From positions 4,030,001 through 4,094,000 of the forward strand of contig NZ_AP027291.1 in NCBI RefSeq assembly GCF_030295745.1: a stretch of DNA of 64,000 nt. The letters are read 5' to 3'. The notes under the pieces were generated by a model. It was not told the origin of the DNA. It ran no database searches and saw only the letters and a list, made by a program, of their open reading frames with translations. The translations under genes and the position numbers were made by a program. The stretch is from Mycolicibacterium sp. TUM20985 (GTDB lineage Bacteria > Actinomycetota > Actinomycetes > Mycobacteriales > Mycobacteriaceae). Positions 34,669-43,983 of this stretch are shown here, piece by piece. The stretch's first letter is position 1, and every line of letters begins with the position of its first letter.

Positions 34669-35694
34669 TCAGCGGGTTATTCCGGTGAAGGCGTTGATGA
34701 TCTGGGTGTAGCAGTCCTCGGATTCTTCGGCGGTGAAGGGCGGCACGTAGGAGGTGTGCAGTGCCAGGTGTGGCAGCTCCTGGTAAATGTCGAGCTTTTG
34801 CCGGCATTCCTCGGGTGTCCCGGTGATCGAGAACAGTTCGACGAGTTCTTCGGGGGTGTCCTCGAAGGCCGCCAGCCCCTTGGTCATCATCGCTGCCCGA
34901 AGGTCATTGACCAGGTCCTGAACGCCTTCGAGTTCGGCGACCACATCCGAGACCGGGTGAGCGATGTAGAAGCCGACGTGCTTCTTGGCCCGGGCCATGG
35001 CGACGTCGCGGTCGGGGTGCACGCAGCAGATGACTTCACATGCGATGTCCAGGGAGCCTACGTCGCGACCGGTCGAGGTGGCACCGGCAGTGATGTTCGG
35101 CATCACGATCTGCTCGAAGTACTTGGGCGTGTAGAGGTACCCGATCCAGCCGTCGGCCTTGGCGCCGACGGTGGTGAGCAGTTTGGGTCGCATTCCGGCG
35201 AGCAGGATCGGGATCCGTGCGCGCACCATGTCGCGCAGGCCCCATGGATTGATCGGTGGGGCGCTGAAGGTGTAGTGCTCGCCGTGGTAGGGCTTGACGT
35301 CCTCGCCGGCGAGGTATTCCCACGACAACCGCAGCACGTCGATGTATTCGCTGATCCGGCCGATCGGCTTGACGAAGTCCGAGGAGTGGAACGCCTCGAG
35401 AAACTCTGGAACGCCGGTGCCCAGGCCCAGTGTCATTCGGCCGCTGCACAACTCGTCGACGTCGGCGGCGGCGTTGGCCGCCTCGAACGGTGAGCGGGTG
35501 AACCCGGCTGCCAAGCCGGTGCACAACTGGGTCCGGGTGGTGCTCAGCGCCGAGGTGGCCAACATCGCGAACGGGTTTCGGTACAACTCACAGGTCCACA
35601 CCGAGTCGAAACCCGCGTCATCGGCCCATTGGGCGTACTGCGGGATGCGGGCCAACGGCGCCGTCCTGCTGGGCATCGTGATACCGAGTTTCAT
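34669..35694 (-). CDS. LLM-class (luciferase-like, probably F420-dependent) oxidoreductase
   Basis: 341 residues from ATG 35694, which overlaps the stop of the next upstream gene by four bases (ATGA). Bacterial-luciferase-like pattern: MKLGITMPSR start, YAQWADDAGFDSVWTCE, GRMTLGLGTGVPEFL, RIPILLAGMRPKLLTTVGAKADGWIG. Such mycobacterial proteins mostly use F420; FMN cannot be excluded. Paired with a related gene, perhaps as a heteromer or two steps. Confidence 0.87.
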   Translation of the reverse strand: MKLGITMPSRTAPLARIPQYAQWADDAGFDSVWTCELYRNPFAMLATSALSTTRTQLCTGLAAGFTRSPFEAANAAADVDELCSGRMTLGLGTGVPEFLEAFHSSDFVKPIGRISEYIDVLRLSWEYLAGEDVKPYHGEHYTFSAPPINPWGLRDMVRARIPILLAGMRPKLLTTVGAKADGWIGYLYTPKYFEQIVMPNITAGATSTGRDVGSLDIACEVICCVHPDRDVAMARAKKHVGFYIAHPVSDVVAELEGVQDLVNDLRAAMMTKGLAAFEDTPEELVELFSITGTPEECRQKLDIYQELPHLALHTSYVPPFTAEESEDCYTQIINAFTGITR

Positions 35695-36740
35695 ACCGTC
35701 AACCCCTCCATCGTCTGAGCCCGCAACGCAGGCATCACCATGCACGCGAACCGCTGATGATTCTCCATGACCACGTCATCAGTCAGATTCCCGAAGGCGG
35801 AGACGATGATCAGCCCGCCAGCGTCGGTGCGACGGAGGATCTCGAGGGTCTGCTCGGCCACCTCGTCGGGCGTTCCCCGGGGTTGCAGCTCGGCCATGAA
35901 CTGCGCGAACCGGTCAAGCCCGTGCTTGGCGATGGTCCGTTCGATGTTGGCGTAGTACTCATAGCCGTGCACCAATGCCATTGCGGGATCGGCGAATCCG
36001 TAGTGTCCGATGGTCGATCGGTAGTAGTTGACCACCTGCTCGAACATCGCCGCGGCCTCACCAGGATCCTCGTGGCACGAGTTGAACAACACGACCATCG
36101 GCTTCGGCGGATCTTCGCCCTGATAGCGGCGGTAGTGCTCGGCGTAGCGCTCGAGGTCGCCAAGGGTCTGATCCCATGGCTTCTGCAGGAACAGCAAGAT
36201 TCCGGCCCCGAGACGTGCCATGACTTCGGCGGACTCAGGCGAGATCGAGGACGCGAAGGTCCGACCGCGCGGCGGGGCCAGCGGCGCCGGACGCAATTGC
36301 ACACCTCGAATCCGTCCGGTCTCGAACGCGTCGAGCAGTTCAGCAGCATGCGTATCGAACAGCCGCCGCGACTGCCCCATCTCCACGCCGAAACCGTCGA
36401 ATTCCAGGTTGGCCAACCCCCTTCCCATGCCTAGGATCAACCGCCCACCGGAGAGGTGATCGAGCACGCAGGCATGCTCGGCGAGCCGGACCGGGTCGTG
36501 CCAGGGCAGCACCGACACCATGGTGCCGAGCCGTACTCGCTCGGTGCGGGCCGCCACCCAGGTGAGGAACTGCAGCGGGTCGGTGGACATGGAGTAGCCC
36601 GTGAAGTGGTGTTCGACGGCCCAGATCGAGTCGAAGCCCAGGCCCTCTGCGCGGTCGGCGAGCGCCATCTCGGTGCGCCACACGTCGTGATCGGGGCGGC
36701 CGTCGAGATTCTGGAAGAAGTGCCCCTGACCGATGTGCAT
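35691..36740 (-). CDS. LLM-class (luciferase-like) oxidoreductase
   Basis: 349 residues from ATG 36740 (frame open to 36800). Motifs of the luciferase-like superfamily: MALADRAEGLGFDSIWAVEH, HHF, HDPVRLAEHACVLDHLSGGR and LILGMGRG. It is translationally coupled to the downstream paralogue. Its promoter region is shared with the divergent DUF1295 gene and contains a family A palindrome. Confidence 0.87.
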   Translation of the reverse strand: MHIGQGHFFQNLDGRPDHDVWRTEMALADRAEGLGFDSIWAVEHHFTGYSMSTDPLQFLTWVAARTERVRLGTMVSVLPWHDPVRLAEHACVLDHLSGGRLILGMGRGLANLEFDGFGVEMGQSRRLFDTHAAELLDAFETGRIRGVQLRPAPLAPPRGRTFASSISPESAEVMARLGAGILLFLQKPWDQTLGDLERYAEHYRRYQGEDPPKPMVVLFNSCHEDPGEAAAMFEQVVNYYRSTIGHYGFADPAMALVHGYEYYANIERTIAKHGLDRFAQFMAELQPRGTPDEVAEQTLEILRRTDAGGLIIVSAFGNLTDDVVMENHQRFACMVMPALRAQTMEGLTV

Positions 36741-36823
36741 CACCAGCTGCCGCCTGAACGTTCGTGCACGACGATGTTCAAAGACCAGCGTGGGCAACAA
36801 CTCTGTCGCTTCCCCAGCTTGTG

Positions 36824-36850
36824 ACCGATCGTTTCCATATTTTCTATACT
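36824..36850 (+). promoter_or_regulatory. Operator-like ACCGATCGTT with -10 TATACT
   Basis: ACCGATCGTT (36824-36833) differs by one base from the family A core. A TATACT hexamer follows at 36845-36850, 30 bases before the DUF1295 start at 36880. A repressor here would cover the -35 region of that promoter and sit upstream of the luciferase-like pair. Confidence 0.45.
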
Positions 36851-36879
36851 ACGGGGCTCAATATTTGTACAGTCAGGAA

Positions 36880-37778
36880 ATGGCCGATTTCGGGAGCACT
36901 CTGGGTTCGATCCCGCAAGCAACTGGAGCGTGTTCCTGCTCTGCGCGATCTTCACGTTCGCCGTGGTCTCGGCCCTCTGGGCCACGGCCTGGCCCAAGGC
37001 AACCACTCGATGATGGACGGCTGGTACGGGTTCGCGTTCGTGGCCCCCTCGCTGATCGCCTACCTAATCGTGGGCGCCCAGTCGGTGACGGCAGCGCTGC
37101 TGCTGTTCATGGTGATGCTGCATGGCGGTCGACTGGGTTTCTACCTAGCGGCCCGCTGGCGCCGCTACGTACCGACCTACGGCGGCGACCCGCGCTATCT
37201 CGGCTTCGTGAAAGAACTGTCCCCCGGTTACTGGTGGAAGAGCTTCTTCAAGGTGATGGAACCGCAGGCCGTCGTCATCGTGCTGATCGGCTGCCCTGCG
37301 GTGTTCGGCATCCTGACCAGCCGCGGGGGCCGGCGGCGCCATCGGCGTGCTGACCTTCATCGGGCTGGTGGTGTTCGCCATCGGCTTCTACTTCGAGACG
37401 GCCGCGGACGCGCAAGTGCAGTCGTTCCTGGCACTGGACCAACGTCCGCGCTATCTCAACACCGGCGTTTGGAAATTCACCCGCCATCCCAACTACTTCG
37501 GCAACGCGCTGGTCTGGTGGGCGATCTGGCTCGTCGCGGTGGCCGGTAACCCCGACTGCTGGTGGACGGTGGCGGGGCCGGTGGTCAATACGATCATGTT
37601 GACCTCGGTCCTCGGCTCGGCGTTCCAGGACAACTACATGGGCTCGCGCCTCGAGTACCAGGAACTGATGGTCTGCACCCGACGCTTCCTGCCGATTCCC
37701 CTCTCGAACGAGGCGATCGTCCGAAACCAGACTCGGCTCGCCGAGCAGCGAGCACGGGAGACGAAAGAGAATGTCTGA
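36880..37778 (+). pseudogene. DUF1295 (steroid 5-alpha-reductase-like) membrane protein, frameshifted
   Basis: Start MADFGSTL at ATG 36880. Frames must change near 36905 (to FDPASNWSVFLLCAIFTFAV), near 36970 (to GNHSMMDGWYGFAFVAPSLI) and near 37330 (to GVLTFIGLVVFAIGFYFE). The last part has the family signature GVWKFTRHPNYFGNALVWW and SRLEYQELM. Relatives are integral membrane reductases or methyltransferase-like proteins. The end overlaps the next gene by eight bases, an old operon arrangement. Confidence 0.82.
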
Positions 37779-39336
37779 CACCTTTGACGCCATCATCGTC
37801 GGTGCCGGGCACCACGGCCTGACCTGTGCCGCCTACCTAGCCCGCGCCGGAAAGCGCGTCGTCGTGCTCGACCGCGAACCATGGTTCGGCGGTATGACCT
37901 ACTCTCGCGAAACCGTCACCGAAGCGCCGGGGTTCCTGATGAACCCCTGCGCGGTGGATTTGTTGTTCACCAACCTCAAACCCTCCACCATTTCCGAGCT
38001 GCAGCTGGAATCCTTTGGTCTGCAACAGATCAGCCCCTACCCCTGGGGTGCCTACCTCGGCGCCGAGGGTCAATCCATCGGACTGTGGCGCTCCCTGGGC
38101 CGAACCGTCGAAGAGATCTCCCGCTACTCCAAGAAGGACGCCGCGAAGTTCGCCCAGCTATGCCAGATGTGGTGCGACTTCTGGTTCGTCGCCGCCCCTT
38201 ATCTGATGGACCATCCCACCCGGCCACGCGCCAAGACCGTCGCCGAGCTCGGCTGGCGGGTGCTGCGCAAGCGCAAGAACATGGCACCGGTGGTACGCAT
38301 GTTGATGGCCTCACCACACGAAGTCATCGAGAGCATGTTCGAGTCCGAGGAAGTCAAGTGACTGCTCGCGGTCTACGCCTCCGGATCCGAAGCCCCGCTT
38401 CGCGAACCCGGCTCCGGCGCAGTCCTGGGAGTGATCATGCTGCACATCGGCTGGGGCATCAAACGCCCCATCGGCGGCATGAGGGAGTTCACCAACGCAT
38501 TGGTAAAGTGCCTACGGTTCCACGGGGGCGAGGCCCGCACCGACGCCACGGTCGAGGAGATCCTCATCCGCGACGGCAGCGCCACCGGAGTTCGGCTCAC
38601 CACTGGCGAAATCCTGCACGCATCCCAGGTAATCGGTGCGGTCGACCCCGTCTCCCTGATGACCACACTCGTCGACTCCGCTCACGTCACCGACGAGGTC
38701 GCCGCCGAAGTCCGCAACATCCGGGTCAACGGCTGGGGCATCAACAACACCAAGATCGACGTCGCGCTATCCGAACGTCCAAAACTGTTGTGCGACCGAC
38801 CCGAACTGTGGGGCAGCTACATGCTGGTGGCCGACGACAAATCGTATGTCGACCGCGCACTCGACGGCGCGATGCGCGGAGTCATCCCCCCGGAAACACC
38901 GATGTGGGCCATGATGCCCTCGGCCAGCGACCGCTCACAGGTCCCACCCGGCAGCCCAGGCGACACCATGTACCTGTTCTGCTCAGCAGTCCCCCAGACC
39001 TTCGCCGACGGCAGCGACTGGGAAGACCATCGCGCAGAATTCGGGAACCGGGCGGTACAGAAGTTCGACCAACTCGCACCCGGATTCGCCGACAACGTCA
39101 TCGGCACATGGGTCAAGAGTCCGAACGAACTACGCCACCTGACCCACAAGGGCAGCTATGTCGTCGTCGACATGTCCCTCAACCAGATGGGCCCCAACCG
39201 GCCGTCGCCATCGCTGGCCGGCTACAAGACGCCCATCAACGGGCTCTGGCACACCGGCGCCGGCGCCCACCCCATGGGTGGCGTCCACGGCTGGGCCGGC
39301 CGAACCACCGCACGTACCGTACTCAAGAAACTCTGA
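37771..39336 (+). pseudogene. FAD-dependent oxidoreductase (phytoene desaturase-like) with premature stop
   Basis: The dinucleotide motif AIIVGAGHHGLTCAAYLARAG opens the protein, and the C-terminal part ends LWHTGAGAHPMGGVHGWAGR, as in carotenoid-desaturase/FAD amine oxidase-like proteins. A TGA at 38359-38361 (codon 197) lies in one otherwise uninterrupted frame of 522 codons; the sequence continues directly with LLAVYASGSEAPL. A single TGG to TGA change would explain it. No frameshift is needed. It may be a true null, a sequencing error, or read through. Confidence 0.87.
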
Positions 39337-39936
39337 GCCTTAACGACGTCGCATCGGGAAGTGGGATCAGGCGGAGTCGGCAAAGTCGTTCCCGATGGAT
39401 GTCACGCTGCCGATGACCATGTCTGCCAACAAGTTCGCCAAGTCGGAAAGCTTGTGAGCAGAAGCGGGCCAATTGCCGACCGAATTGAGCATGTGCATGC
39501 TGGCGAAGGTCGCCGTCGTAGACTCCTGGATCGTCAAACCGGGAAACGCCGTCAGAATGCAGCGGGTCCACCGTTCGAAGTACGGACGTTCACGACGCTC
39601 GTGCCGCCGCCGAAATGTTGGAGGTAGGGAACGGTTGTCACGGATCAGGATGCTGGCCAGCTCGCGGTGCTCGATCGCAAACCGGGCGTGTTCGACTGCG
39701 AGGAAGCGCAGTTCGTCGATAGGTTCGTCGAACGTCGCCGAGCCCACACGTGTGATCAGAGCGTCCGAGGCCTCGTCGAACAACGTCGCGAGAATCTCGT
39801 CCTTACTGCTGAAGTGGCGATAGATCGCCGGTCCCGTGACTCCCGCCCGCTGGCCGATCTGGTCTACGCTCACCGAGCCAAACCCGAACTCGTGAAAGAG
39901 TTCCTGGTGAGGGGGACCCGTTTGGTGGTCCAGTCG

Positions 39937-40758
39937 CTATGCGACTTGGGGTTGGTGGGTCGTGGTCCACTGTAGAGCGAACTCGGCTGGAGTGCGTTCG
40001 CCGTGGGCGGAGTGCGGCCTGTTGGCGTTGTAGTCGCAGCGCCAATCTTCGATGATCACGCGAGCCTCCAGCAGCGAGTAGAAGCGCCACGAGTTGAGCA
40101 GTTCATCACGTAGCCGACCGTTGAACGATTCGATCCAGGCGTTCTGCCACGGCGAACCGGGATCGATGAAAAGCGAACCGGCACCGTTGAATCGGCACCA
40201 ATCACTGACCGCGTGCGCCACGAACTCGGGACCGTTGTCGAAGCGCACGTAGTAGGGCGCCCCGTGGGCGAGGACCAGGCGATCCAAGACCTCGACGACA
40301 CCGTCGGCGTCGATGGAGCGGTCGACTTCGATCGCGAGCGCTTCGCGGGTGAACTCGTCGATCACGTTCAACATCTTCATGGTGCGGCCATCGGCGGTGG
40401 TATCGAACTGAAAGTCCATCGCCCAGATCACATTCGGACGGATCGGTGACATCGCGCCCACGGCGACACCGATACCGGTCAGACGCTTCTTCTTGCGGCG
40501 TTGCGGGACCCGCAGACCCTCCTCACGCCACAGACGACGGATTCTCTTGTTGTTGACCTGCCAGCCAGCTCGGCGGGCCATCTTGGCTGCGCGCCGCCAC
40601 CCCCAGCGAGGCCGGTCGGTGGAAAACCGGCGCAGCCAGGCACGTAACTCGGCCTCCTCCTCGGTGATCGGCGGTGGCGTCAGGCGCATCGTGGAGCGGT
40701 GGATGCCCACCACCGTGCACGCTCGGCGTTCGGATACCCCGAACCGGTCGCGCAGCAC
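39937..40758 (-). CDS. IS3-type transposase OrfB (element B, copy 2)
   Basis: 273 residues from GTG, identical in translation to the OrfB at 17089, with the DDE core intact (MDF, RFDNGPEF, WIESFNG). Confidence 0.92.
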   Translation of the reverse strand: MLRDRFGVSERRACTVVGIHRSTMRLTPPPITEEEAELRAWLRRFSTDRPRWGWRRAAKMARRAGWQVNNKRIRRLWREEGLRVPQRRKKKRLTGIGVAVGAMSPIRPNVIWAMDFQFDTTADGRTMKMLNVIDEFTREALAIEVDRSIDADGVVEVLDRLVLAHGAPYYVRFDNGPEFVAHAVSDWCRFNGAGSLFIDPGSPWQNAWIESFNGRLRDELLNSWRFYSLLEARVIIEDWRCDYNANRPHSAHGERTPAEFALQWTTTHQPQVA

Positions 40759-40787
40759 CTGGACGGCGCGGCGCTTGCGGTTCGGGG

Positions 40788-41075
40788 TTAGAAGTTTCCC
40801 GCCGAAAGGTCCTTGAGCATGTCAATGTCGAGGGCCTGGTTGGCGACCAGCTTCTTCAACCGGGAGTTCTCCGACTCGAGTTCTTTGAGCCGTTTGGCCT
40901 CGTTCGCCTTCATGCCGCCGTACTGGGCAAGCCAGCGATGCCACGTCGACTCAGCGATCTCCAGATGCCGGCACACCTCGTCGAGTGCCTGACCGCCGGC
41001 GAGGAGCTTGTGGCCCTCGGCGAGCTTGCGAATGATCTGATCCGGCGTATGCCGCCGGCGCTTGTTCGATGCCAT
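40788..41075 (-). CDS. IS3-type transposase OrfA (element B, copy 2)
   Basis: 95 residues from ATG 41075, identical in translation to the OrfA at 16772. Confidence 0.9.
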   Translation of the reverse strand: MASNKRRRHTPDQIIRKLAEGHKLLAGGQALDEVCRHLEIAESTWHRWLAQYGGMKANEAKRLKELESENSRLKKLVANQALDIDMLKDLSAGNF

Positions 41076-41740
41076 GTCGTCGTCGATTCTTCCTGCCCGA
41101 ACACTCGGGCAACAGAGTCGCACAACAACTGGACCACTACGACGGGCTCACCTCACTGGGCTGAATCCAAGATGAGACGCTCCCGATCCATCACGTGAGG
41201 ATACCCGCCTACATGTCGTCCATCGCGCGTTGGCGGCCCCGCGACGAGATGGGAATCAGTCCGAGCGAGAGCTCAGCAGTGGATCATTCCTAACGGAGCA
41301 GCATGTTGCGGCACTGGGCGGAGACGCTAGAAACTGTCCAGCGAGTTCACGTCGTCCATTGTGGTCGCGATGCGGCGCACGAACTCCTCCGTAATGTCTC
41401 GGGGCTGCATCTCCGGCATGTCGGGTGCAGGGCTCAAGGTCACCGTCCACCAAGTCAGCGCGGTCAATAGTTGTTGACGGTAGTGCGTCCAGGCCTAGTC
41501 GAAACCAACTTTCGTCCGCCCGCCGCGTGCAGGTGGTCCAGGTAGTAGCGGACCAGATCCTGCTCCCAAGCCCTTCGGTCCTCCACCGTCAGCGGTCGCG
41601 ATGGTGTAGGCCACGTCGCGTCCCCAATGACCACGCGATGCACATTGCCAGTCACTCAGTCCCATGTCGCCGGTCTCGACGATGTACCAGTTCTTCAGGT
41701 GGACATCGCCGTGAGGGGGACCCGTTTGGTGGTCCAGTCG

Positions 41741-42562
41741 CTATGCGACTTGGGGTTGGTGGGTCGTGGTCCACTGTAGAGCGAACTCGGCTGGAGTGCG
41801 TTCGCCGTGGGCGGAGTGCGGCCTGTTGGCGTTGTAGTCGCAGCGCCAATCTTCGATGATCACGCGAGCCTCCAGCAGCGAGTAGAAGCGCCACGAGTTG
41901 AGCAGTTCATCACGTAGCCGACCGTTGAACGATTCGATCCAGGCGTTCTGCCACGGCGAACCGGGATCGATGAAAAGCGAACCGGCACCGTTGAATCGGC
42001 ACCAATCACTGACCGCGTGCGCCACGAACTCGGGACCGTTGTCGAAGCGCACGTAGTAGGGCGCCCCGTGGGCGAGGACCAGGCGATCCAAGACCTCGAC
42101 GACACCGTCGGCGTCGATGGAGCGGTCGACTTCGATCGCGAGCGCTTCGCGGGTGAACTCGTCGATCACGTTCAACATCTTCATGGTGCGGCCATCGGCG
42201 GTGGTATCGAACTGAAAGTCCATCGCCCAGATCACATTCGGACGGATCGGTGACATCGCGCCCACGGCGACACCGATACCGGTCAGACGCTTCTTCTTGC
42301 GGCGTTGCGGGACCCGCAGACCCTCCTCACGCCACAGACGACGGATTCTCTTGTTGTTGACCTGCCAGCCAGCTCGGCGGGCCATCTTGGCTGCGCGCCG
42401 CCACCCCCAGCGAGGCCGGTCGGTGGAAAACCGGCGCAGCCAGGCACGTAACTCGGCCTCCTCCTCGGTGATCGGCGGTGGCGTCAGGCGCATCGTGGAG
42501 CGGTGGATGCCCACCACCGTGCACGCTCGGCGTTCGGATACCCCGAACCGGTCGCGCAGCAC
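41741..42562 (-). CDS. IS3-type transposase OrfB (element B, copy 3)
   Basis: 273 residues, identical in translation to the OrfB at 17089; DDE core intact. Confidence 0.92.
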   Translation of the reverse strand: MLRDRFGVSERRACTVVGIHRSTMRLTPPPITEEEAELRAWLRRFSTDRPRWGWRRAAKMARRAGWQVNNKRIRRLWREEGLRVPQRRKKKRLTGIGVAVGAMSPIRPNVIWAMDFQFDTTADGRTMKMLNVIDEFTREALAIEVDRSIDADGVVEVLDRLVLAHGAPYYVRFDNGPEFVAHAVSDWCRFNGAGSLFIDPGSPWQNAWIESFNGRLRDELLNSWRFYSLLEARVIIEDWRCDYNANRPHSAHGERTPAEFALQWTTTHQPQVA

Positions 42563-42591
42563 CTGGACGGCGCGGCGCTTGCGGTTCGGGG

Positions 42592-42879
42592 TTAGAAGTT
42601 TCCCGCCGAAAGGTCCTTGAGCATGTCAATGTCGAGGGCCTGGTTGGCGACCAGCTTCTTCAACCGGGAGTTCTCCGACTCGAGTTCTTTGAGCCGTTTG
42701 GCCTCGTTCGCCTTCATGCCGCCGTACTGGGCAAGCCAGCGATGCCACGTCGACTCAGCGATCTCCAGATGCCGGCACACCTCGTCGAGTGCCTGACCGC
42801 CGGCGAGGAGCTTGTGGCCCTCGGCGAGCTTGCGAATGATCTGATCCGGCGTATGCCGCCGGCGCTTGTTCGATGCCAT
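42592..42879 (-). CDS. IS3-type transposase OrfA (element B, copy 3)
   Basis: 95 residues from ATG 42879, identical in translation to the OrfA at 16772. Confidence 0.9.
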   Translation of the reverse strand: MASNKRRRHTPDQIIRKLAEGHKLLAGGQALDEVCRHLEIAESTWHRWLAQYGGMKANEAKRLKELESENSRLKKLVANQALDIDMLKDLSAGNF

Positions 42880-43856
42880 GTCGTCGTCGATTCTTCCTGC
42901 CCGAACACTCGGGCAACAGAGTCGCACAACAACTGGACCACTACGACGGGCTCACCTCAGCCGTGCGCCAGCGTCGGGGGCAGGGTCTGGTGGCGCTCGA
43001 CAGAAGCCAGTGTCGCGGGCCAAATGTCTGCCTTGCGCCGATAGAGGGCCGGTGGCACTAGGTGCTCTGCGTCCAGAAAGCTTTGCTCGGAACCTTCCTT
43101 CACTCGAATGCCATCGTGTTGGCGAAATACTCAGGCCAGGTGGTGAACTGAGCGAGGTGTTCCCTGATCGCCGGGCTTGCATAGCACTTGCCATGCACTT
43201 CGGCAAGCACCGCCATCTGGCTCTCGGCGAGCTGCCGAGTCATCTGCGTCTCGTGCGAGCAGAACTCGATTTCGCCTGCAGACAGATCGCCAAGAACGAT
43301 CATCGAGTTGAAGGTTTGTGGATCGAGGCGGGCAAAGTAGTTCTGCGGTGCCTCGAGGTTCAGCAGCGGTCGGACGCTGTTGTAAAAGGCGGCCTCGGTG
43401 TGCGCAGCACCCGACAGGCCGAGCATGATGCGGTTGGACAGACCGTGGCTGGCTTTACAGAAGAGCGCGGTCGGCAAGCCGGCGACCTGCCCAGCGGTGT
43501 TGTATTCGACACTGATCTTGCGGCGGTTCGAAGACCCATCATCCGGCGCATCCAGCCGATGCCCGACGACTTCGGCACCTGGAATCGAGTCGCACAGTAC
43601 GTCGGTCAACCAGTCATCTGTGATGGCGTCATAGGACACCGGTAGTTCCGAGCGCCGAGAGACCTTTGCCGGCCCGTTCAGCTGATCCGATTCATAGGCC
43701 GCCGCGATGCGCTCCAATGTGTTTAGTTCAGTCATGCCACCTTCTCCTTGCCATGAATCGCATCACCTGTCCACGGGAGGGCCGACAGTTCGAGTCAACG
43801 CGCGACAGTTTCCCTGAATAAAGAGACTACTGCACCAAAAATTCGGAGGCTAGAGG

Positions 43857-43979
43857 CTACCGGTGTCGCAACGTGCCCGACAACAGTACGTGGGGCTTGT
43901 GCAAGAGGATGTTTGGCAGCATTCCGTCGAATGTGGCGAACTGCTCGACCACCCCAGCCACCGCGCCGCTGAGATCCAT
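43857..43979 (-). CDS. Small open frame after norQ, 40 residues, unknown
   Basis: ATG 43979 lies five bases after the NorQ-like stop, and the frame runs MDLSGAVAGVVEQFATFDGM... to TAG 43857. Spacing suggests a real last cistron, but no motif or homologue is recognised; it could be the remnant of a longer gene. The 121 bases from here to the kinase gene hold no other frame I can support. Confidence 0.3.
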   Translation of the reverse strand: MDLSGAVAGVVEQFATFDGMLPNILLHKPHVLLSGTLRHR

Positions 43980-43983
43980 GACA

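Larger units (their letters stand above)
39908..41155 (-). mobile_element. IS3-family element B, copy 2 (1248 bp)
   Basis: Same length and ends as the copy at 16692, opposite orientation. Target duplication CTGG at 39904-39907 and 41156-41159. All translations equal those of the other copies, so the DNA is essentially identical. Confidence 0.94.
39367..41191 (-). pseudogene. TetR-family regulator split by element B (copy 2)
   Basis: The first part, from ATG 41191, encodes MDRERLILDSAQ and the element enters after it. Past the element the frame continues ELFHEFGFGSVSVDQIGQRA, then GPAIYRHFSSKDEILATLFD, a TetR DNA-binding domain, and a helical C-terminal domain to the stop at 39367. Removing the element and one CTGG repeat restores the frame. 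The remaining downstream frame lacks helix 1 and is probably inactive. It faced the FAD oxidoreductase gene. Confidence 0.93.
41712..42959 (-). mobile_element. IS3-family element B, copy 3 (1248 bp)
   Basis: Same ends, length and orientation as copy 2, only 556 bases away from it. Target duplication GCCG at 41708-41711 and 42960-42963. It sits inside the kinase gene, within the codons for the catalytic loop. Confidence 0.94.
41327..43735 (-). pseudogene. Phosphotransferase (APH/EcK-like kinase) gene, split by element B (copy 3) and otherwise decayed
   Basis: From ATG 43735 the frame encodes a kinase N-lobe (LFCKASHGLSNRIMLGLSGA, EVHGKCYAS) to 43100, where it meets a stop; a shifted frame continues EQSFLDAEHLVPPALY. 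Element B copy 3 then interrupts the catalytic loop: removing it and one GCCG repeat gives LAHGDVHLKNWY, followed by MGLSDWQCASRGHWGRDVAY, the HGDxHxxN and DWQ motifs of aminoglycoside-phosphotransferase-like kinases. Beyond lie another frame change near 41620 and an in-frame TAG where Glu is expected (VGFD-stop-AWTHYRQQ). The reading ends with TMDDVNSLDSF and a stop at 41327-41329. The substrate is unknown. Confidence 0.88.

Noticed and set aside
36903..36920. GGGTTCGATCCCGC, similar to a tRNA T-arm
   Set aside because: No cloverleaf can be formed around it and it codes for part of the DUF1295 protein. No tRNA or rRNA gene was found in the window.
39908..42959. Composite transposon formed by element B copies 2 and 3
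   Set aside because: Both copies are in the same orientation with separate target duplications, and the DNA between them is the broken ends of two resident genes, so they are independent insertions.
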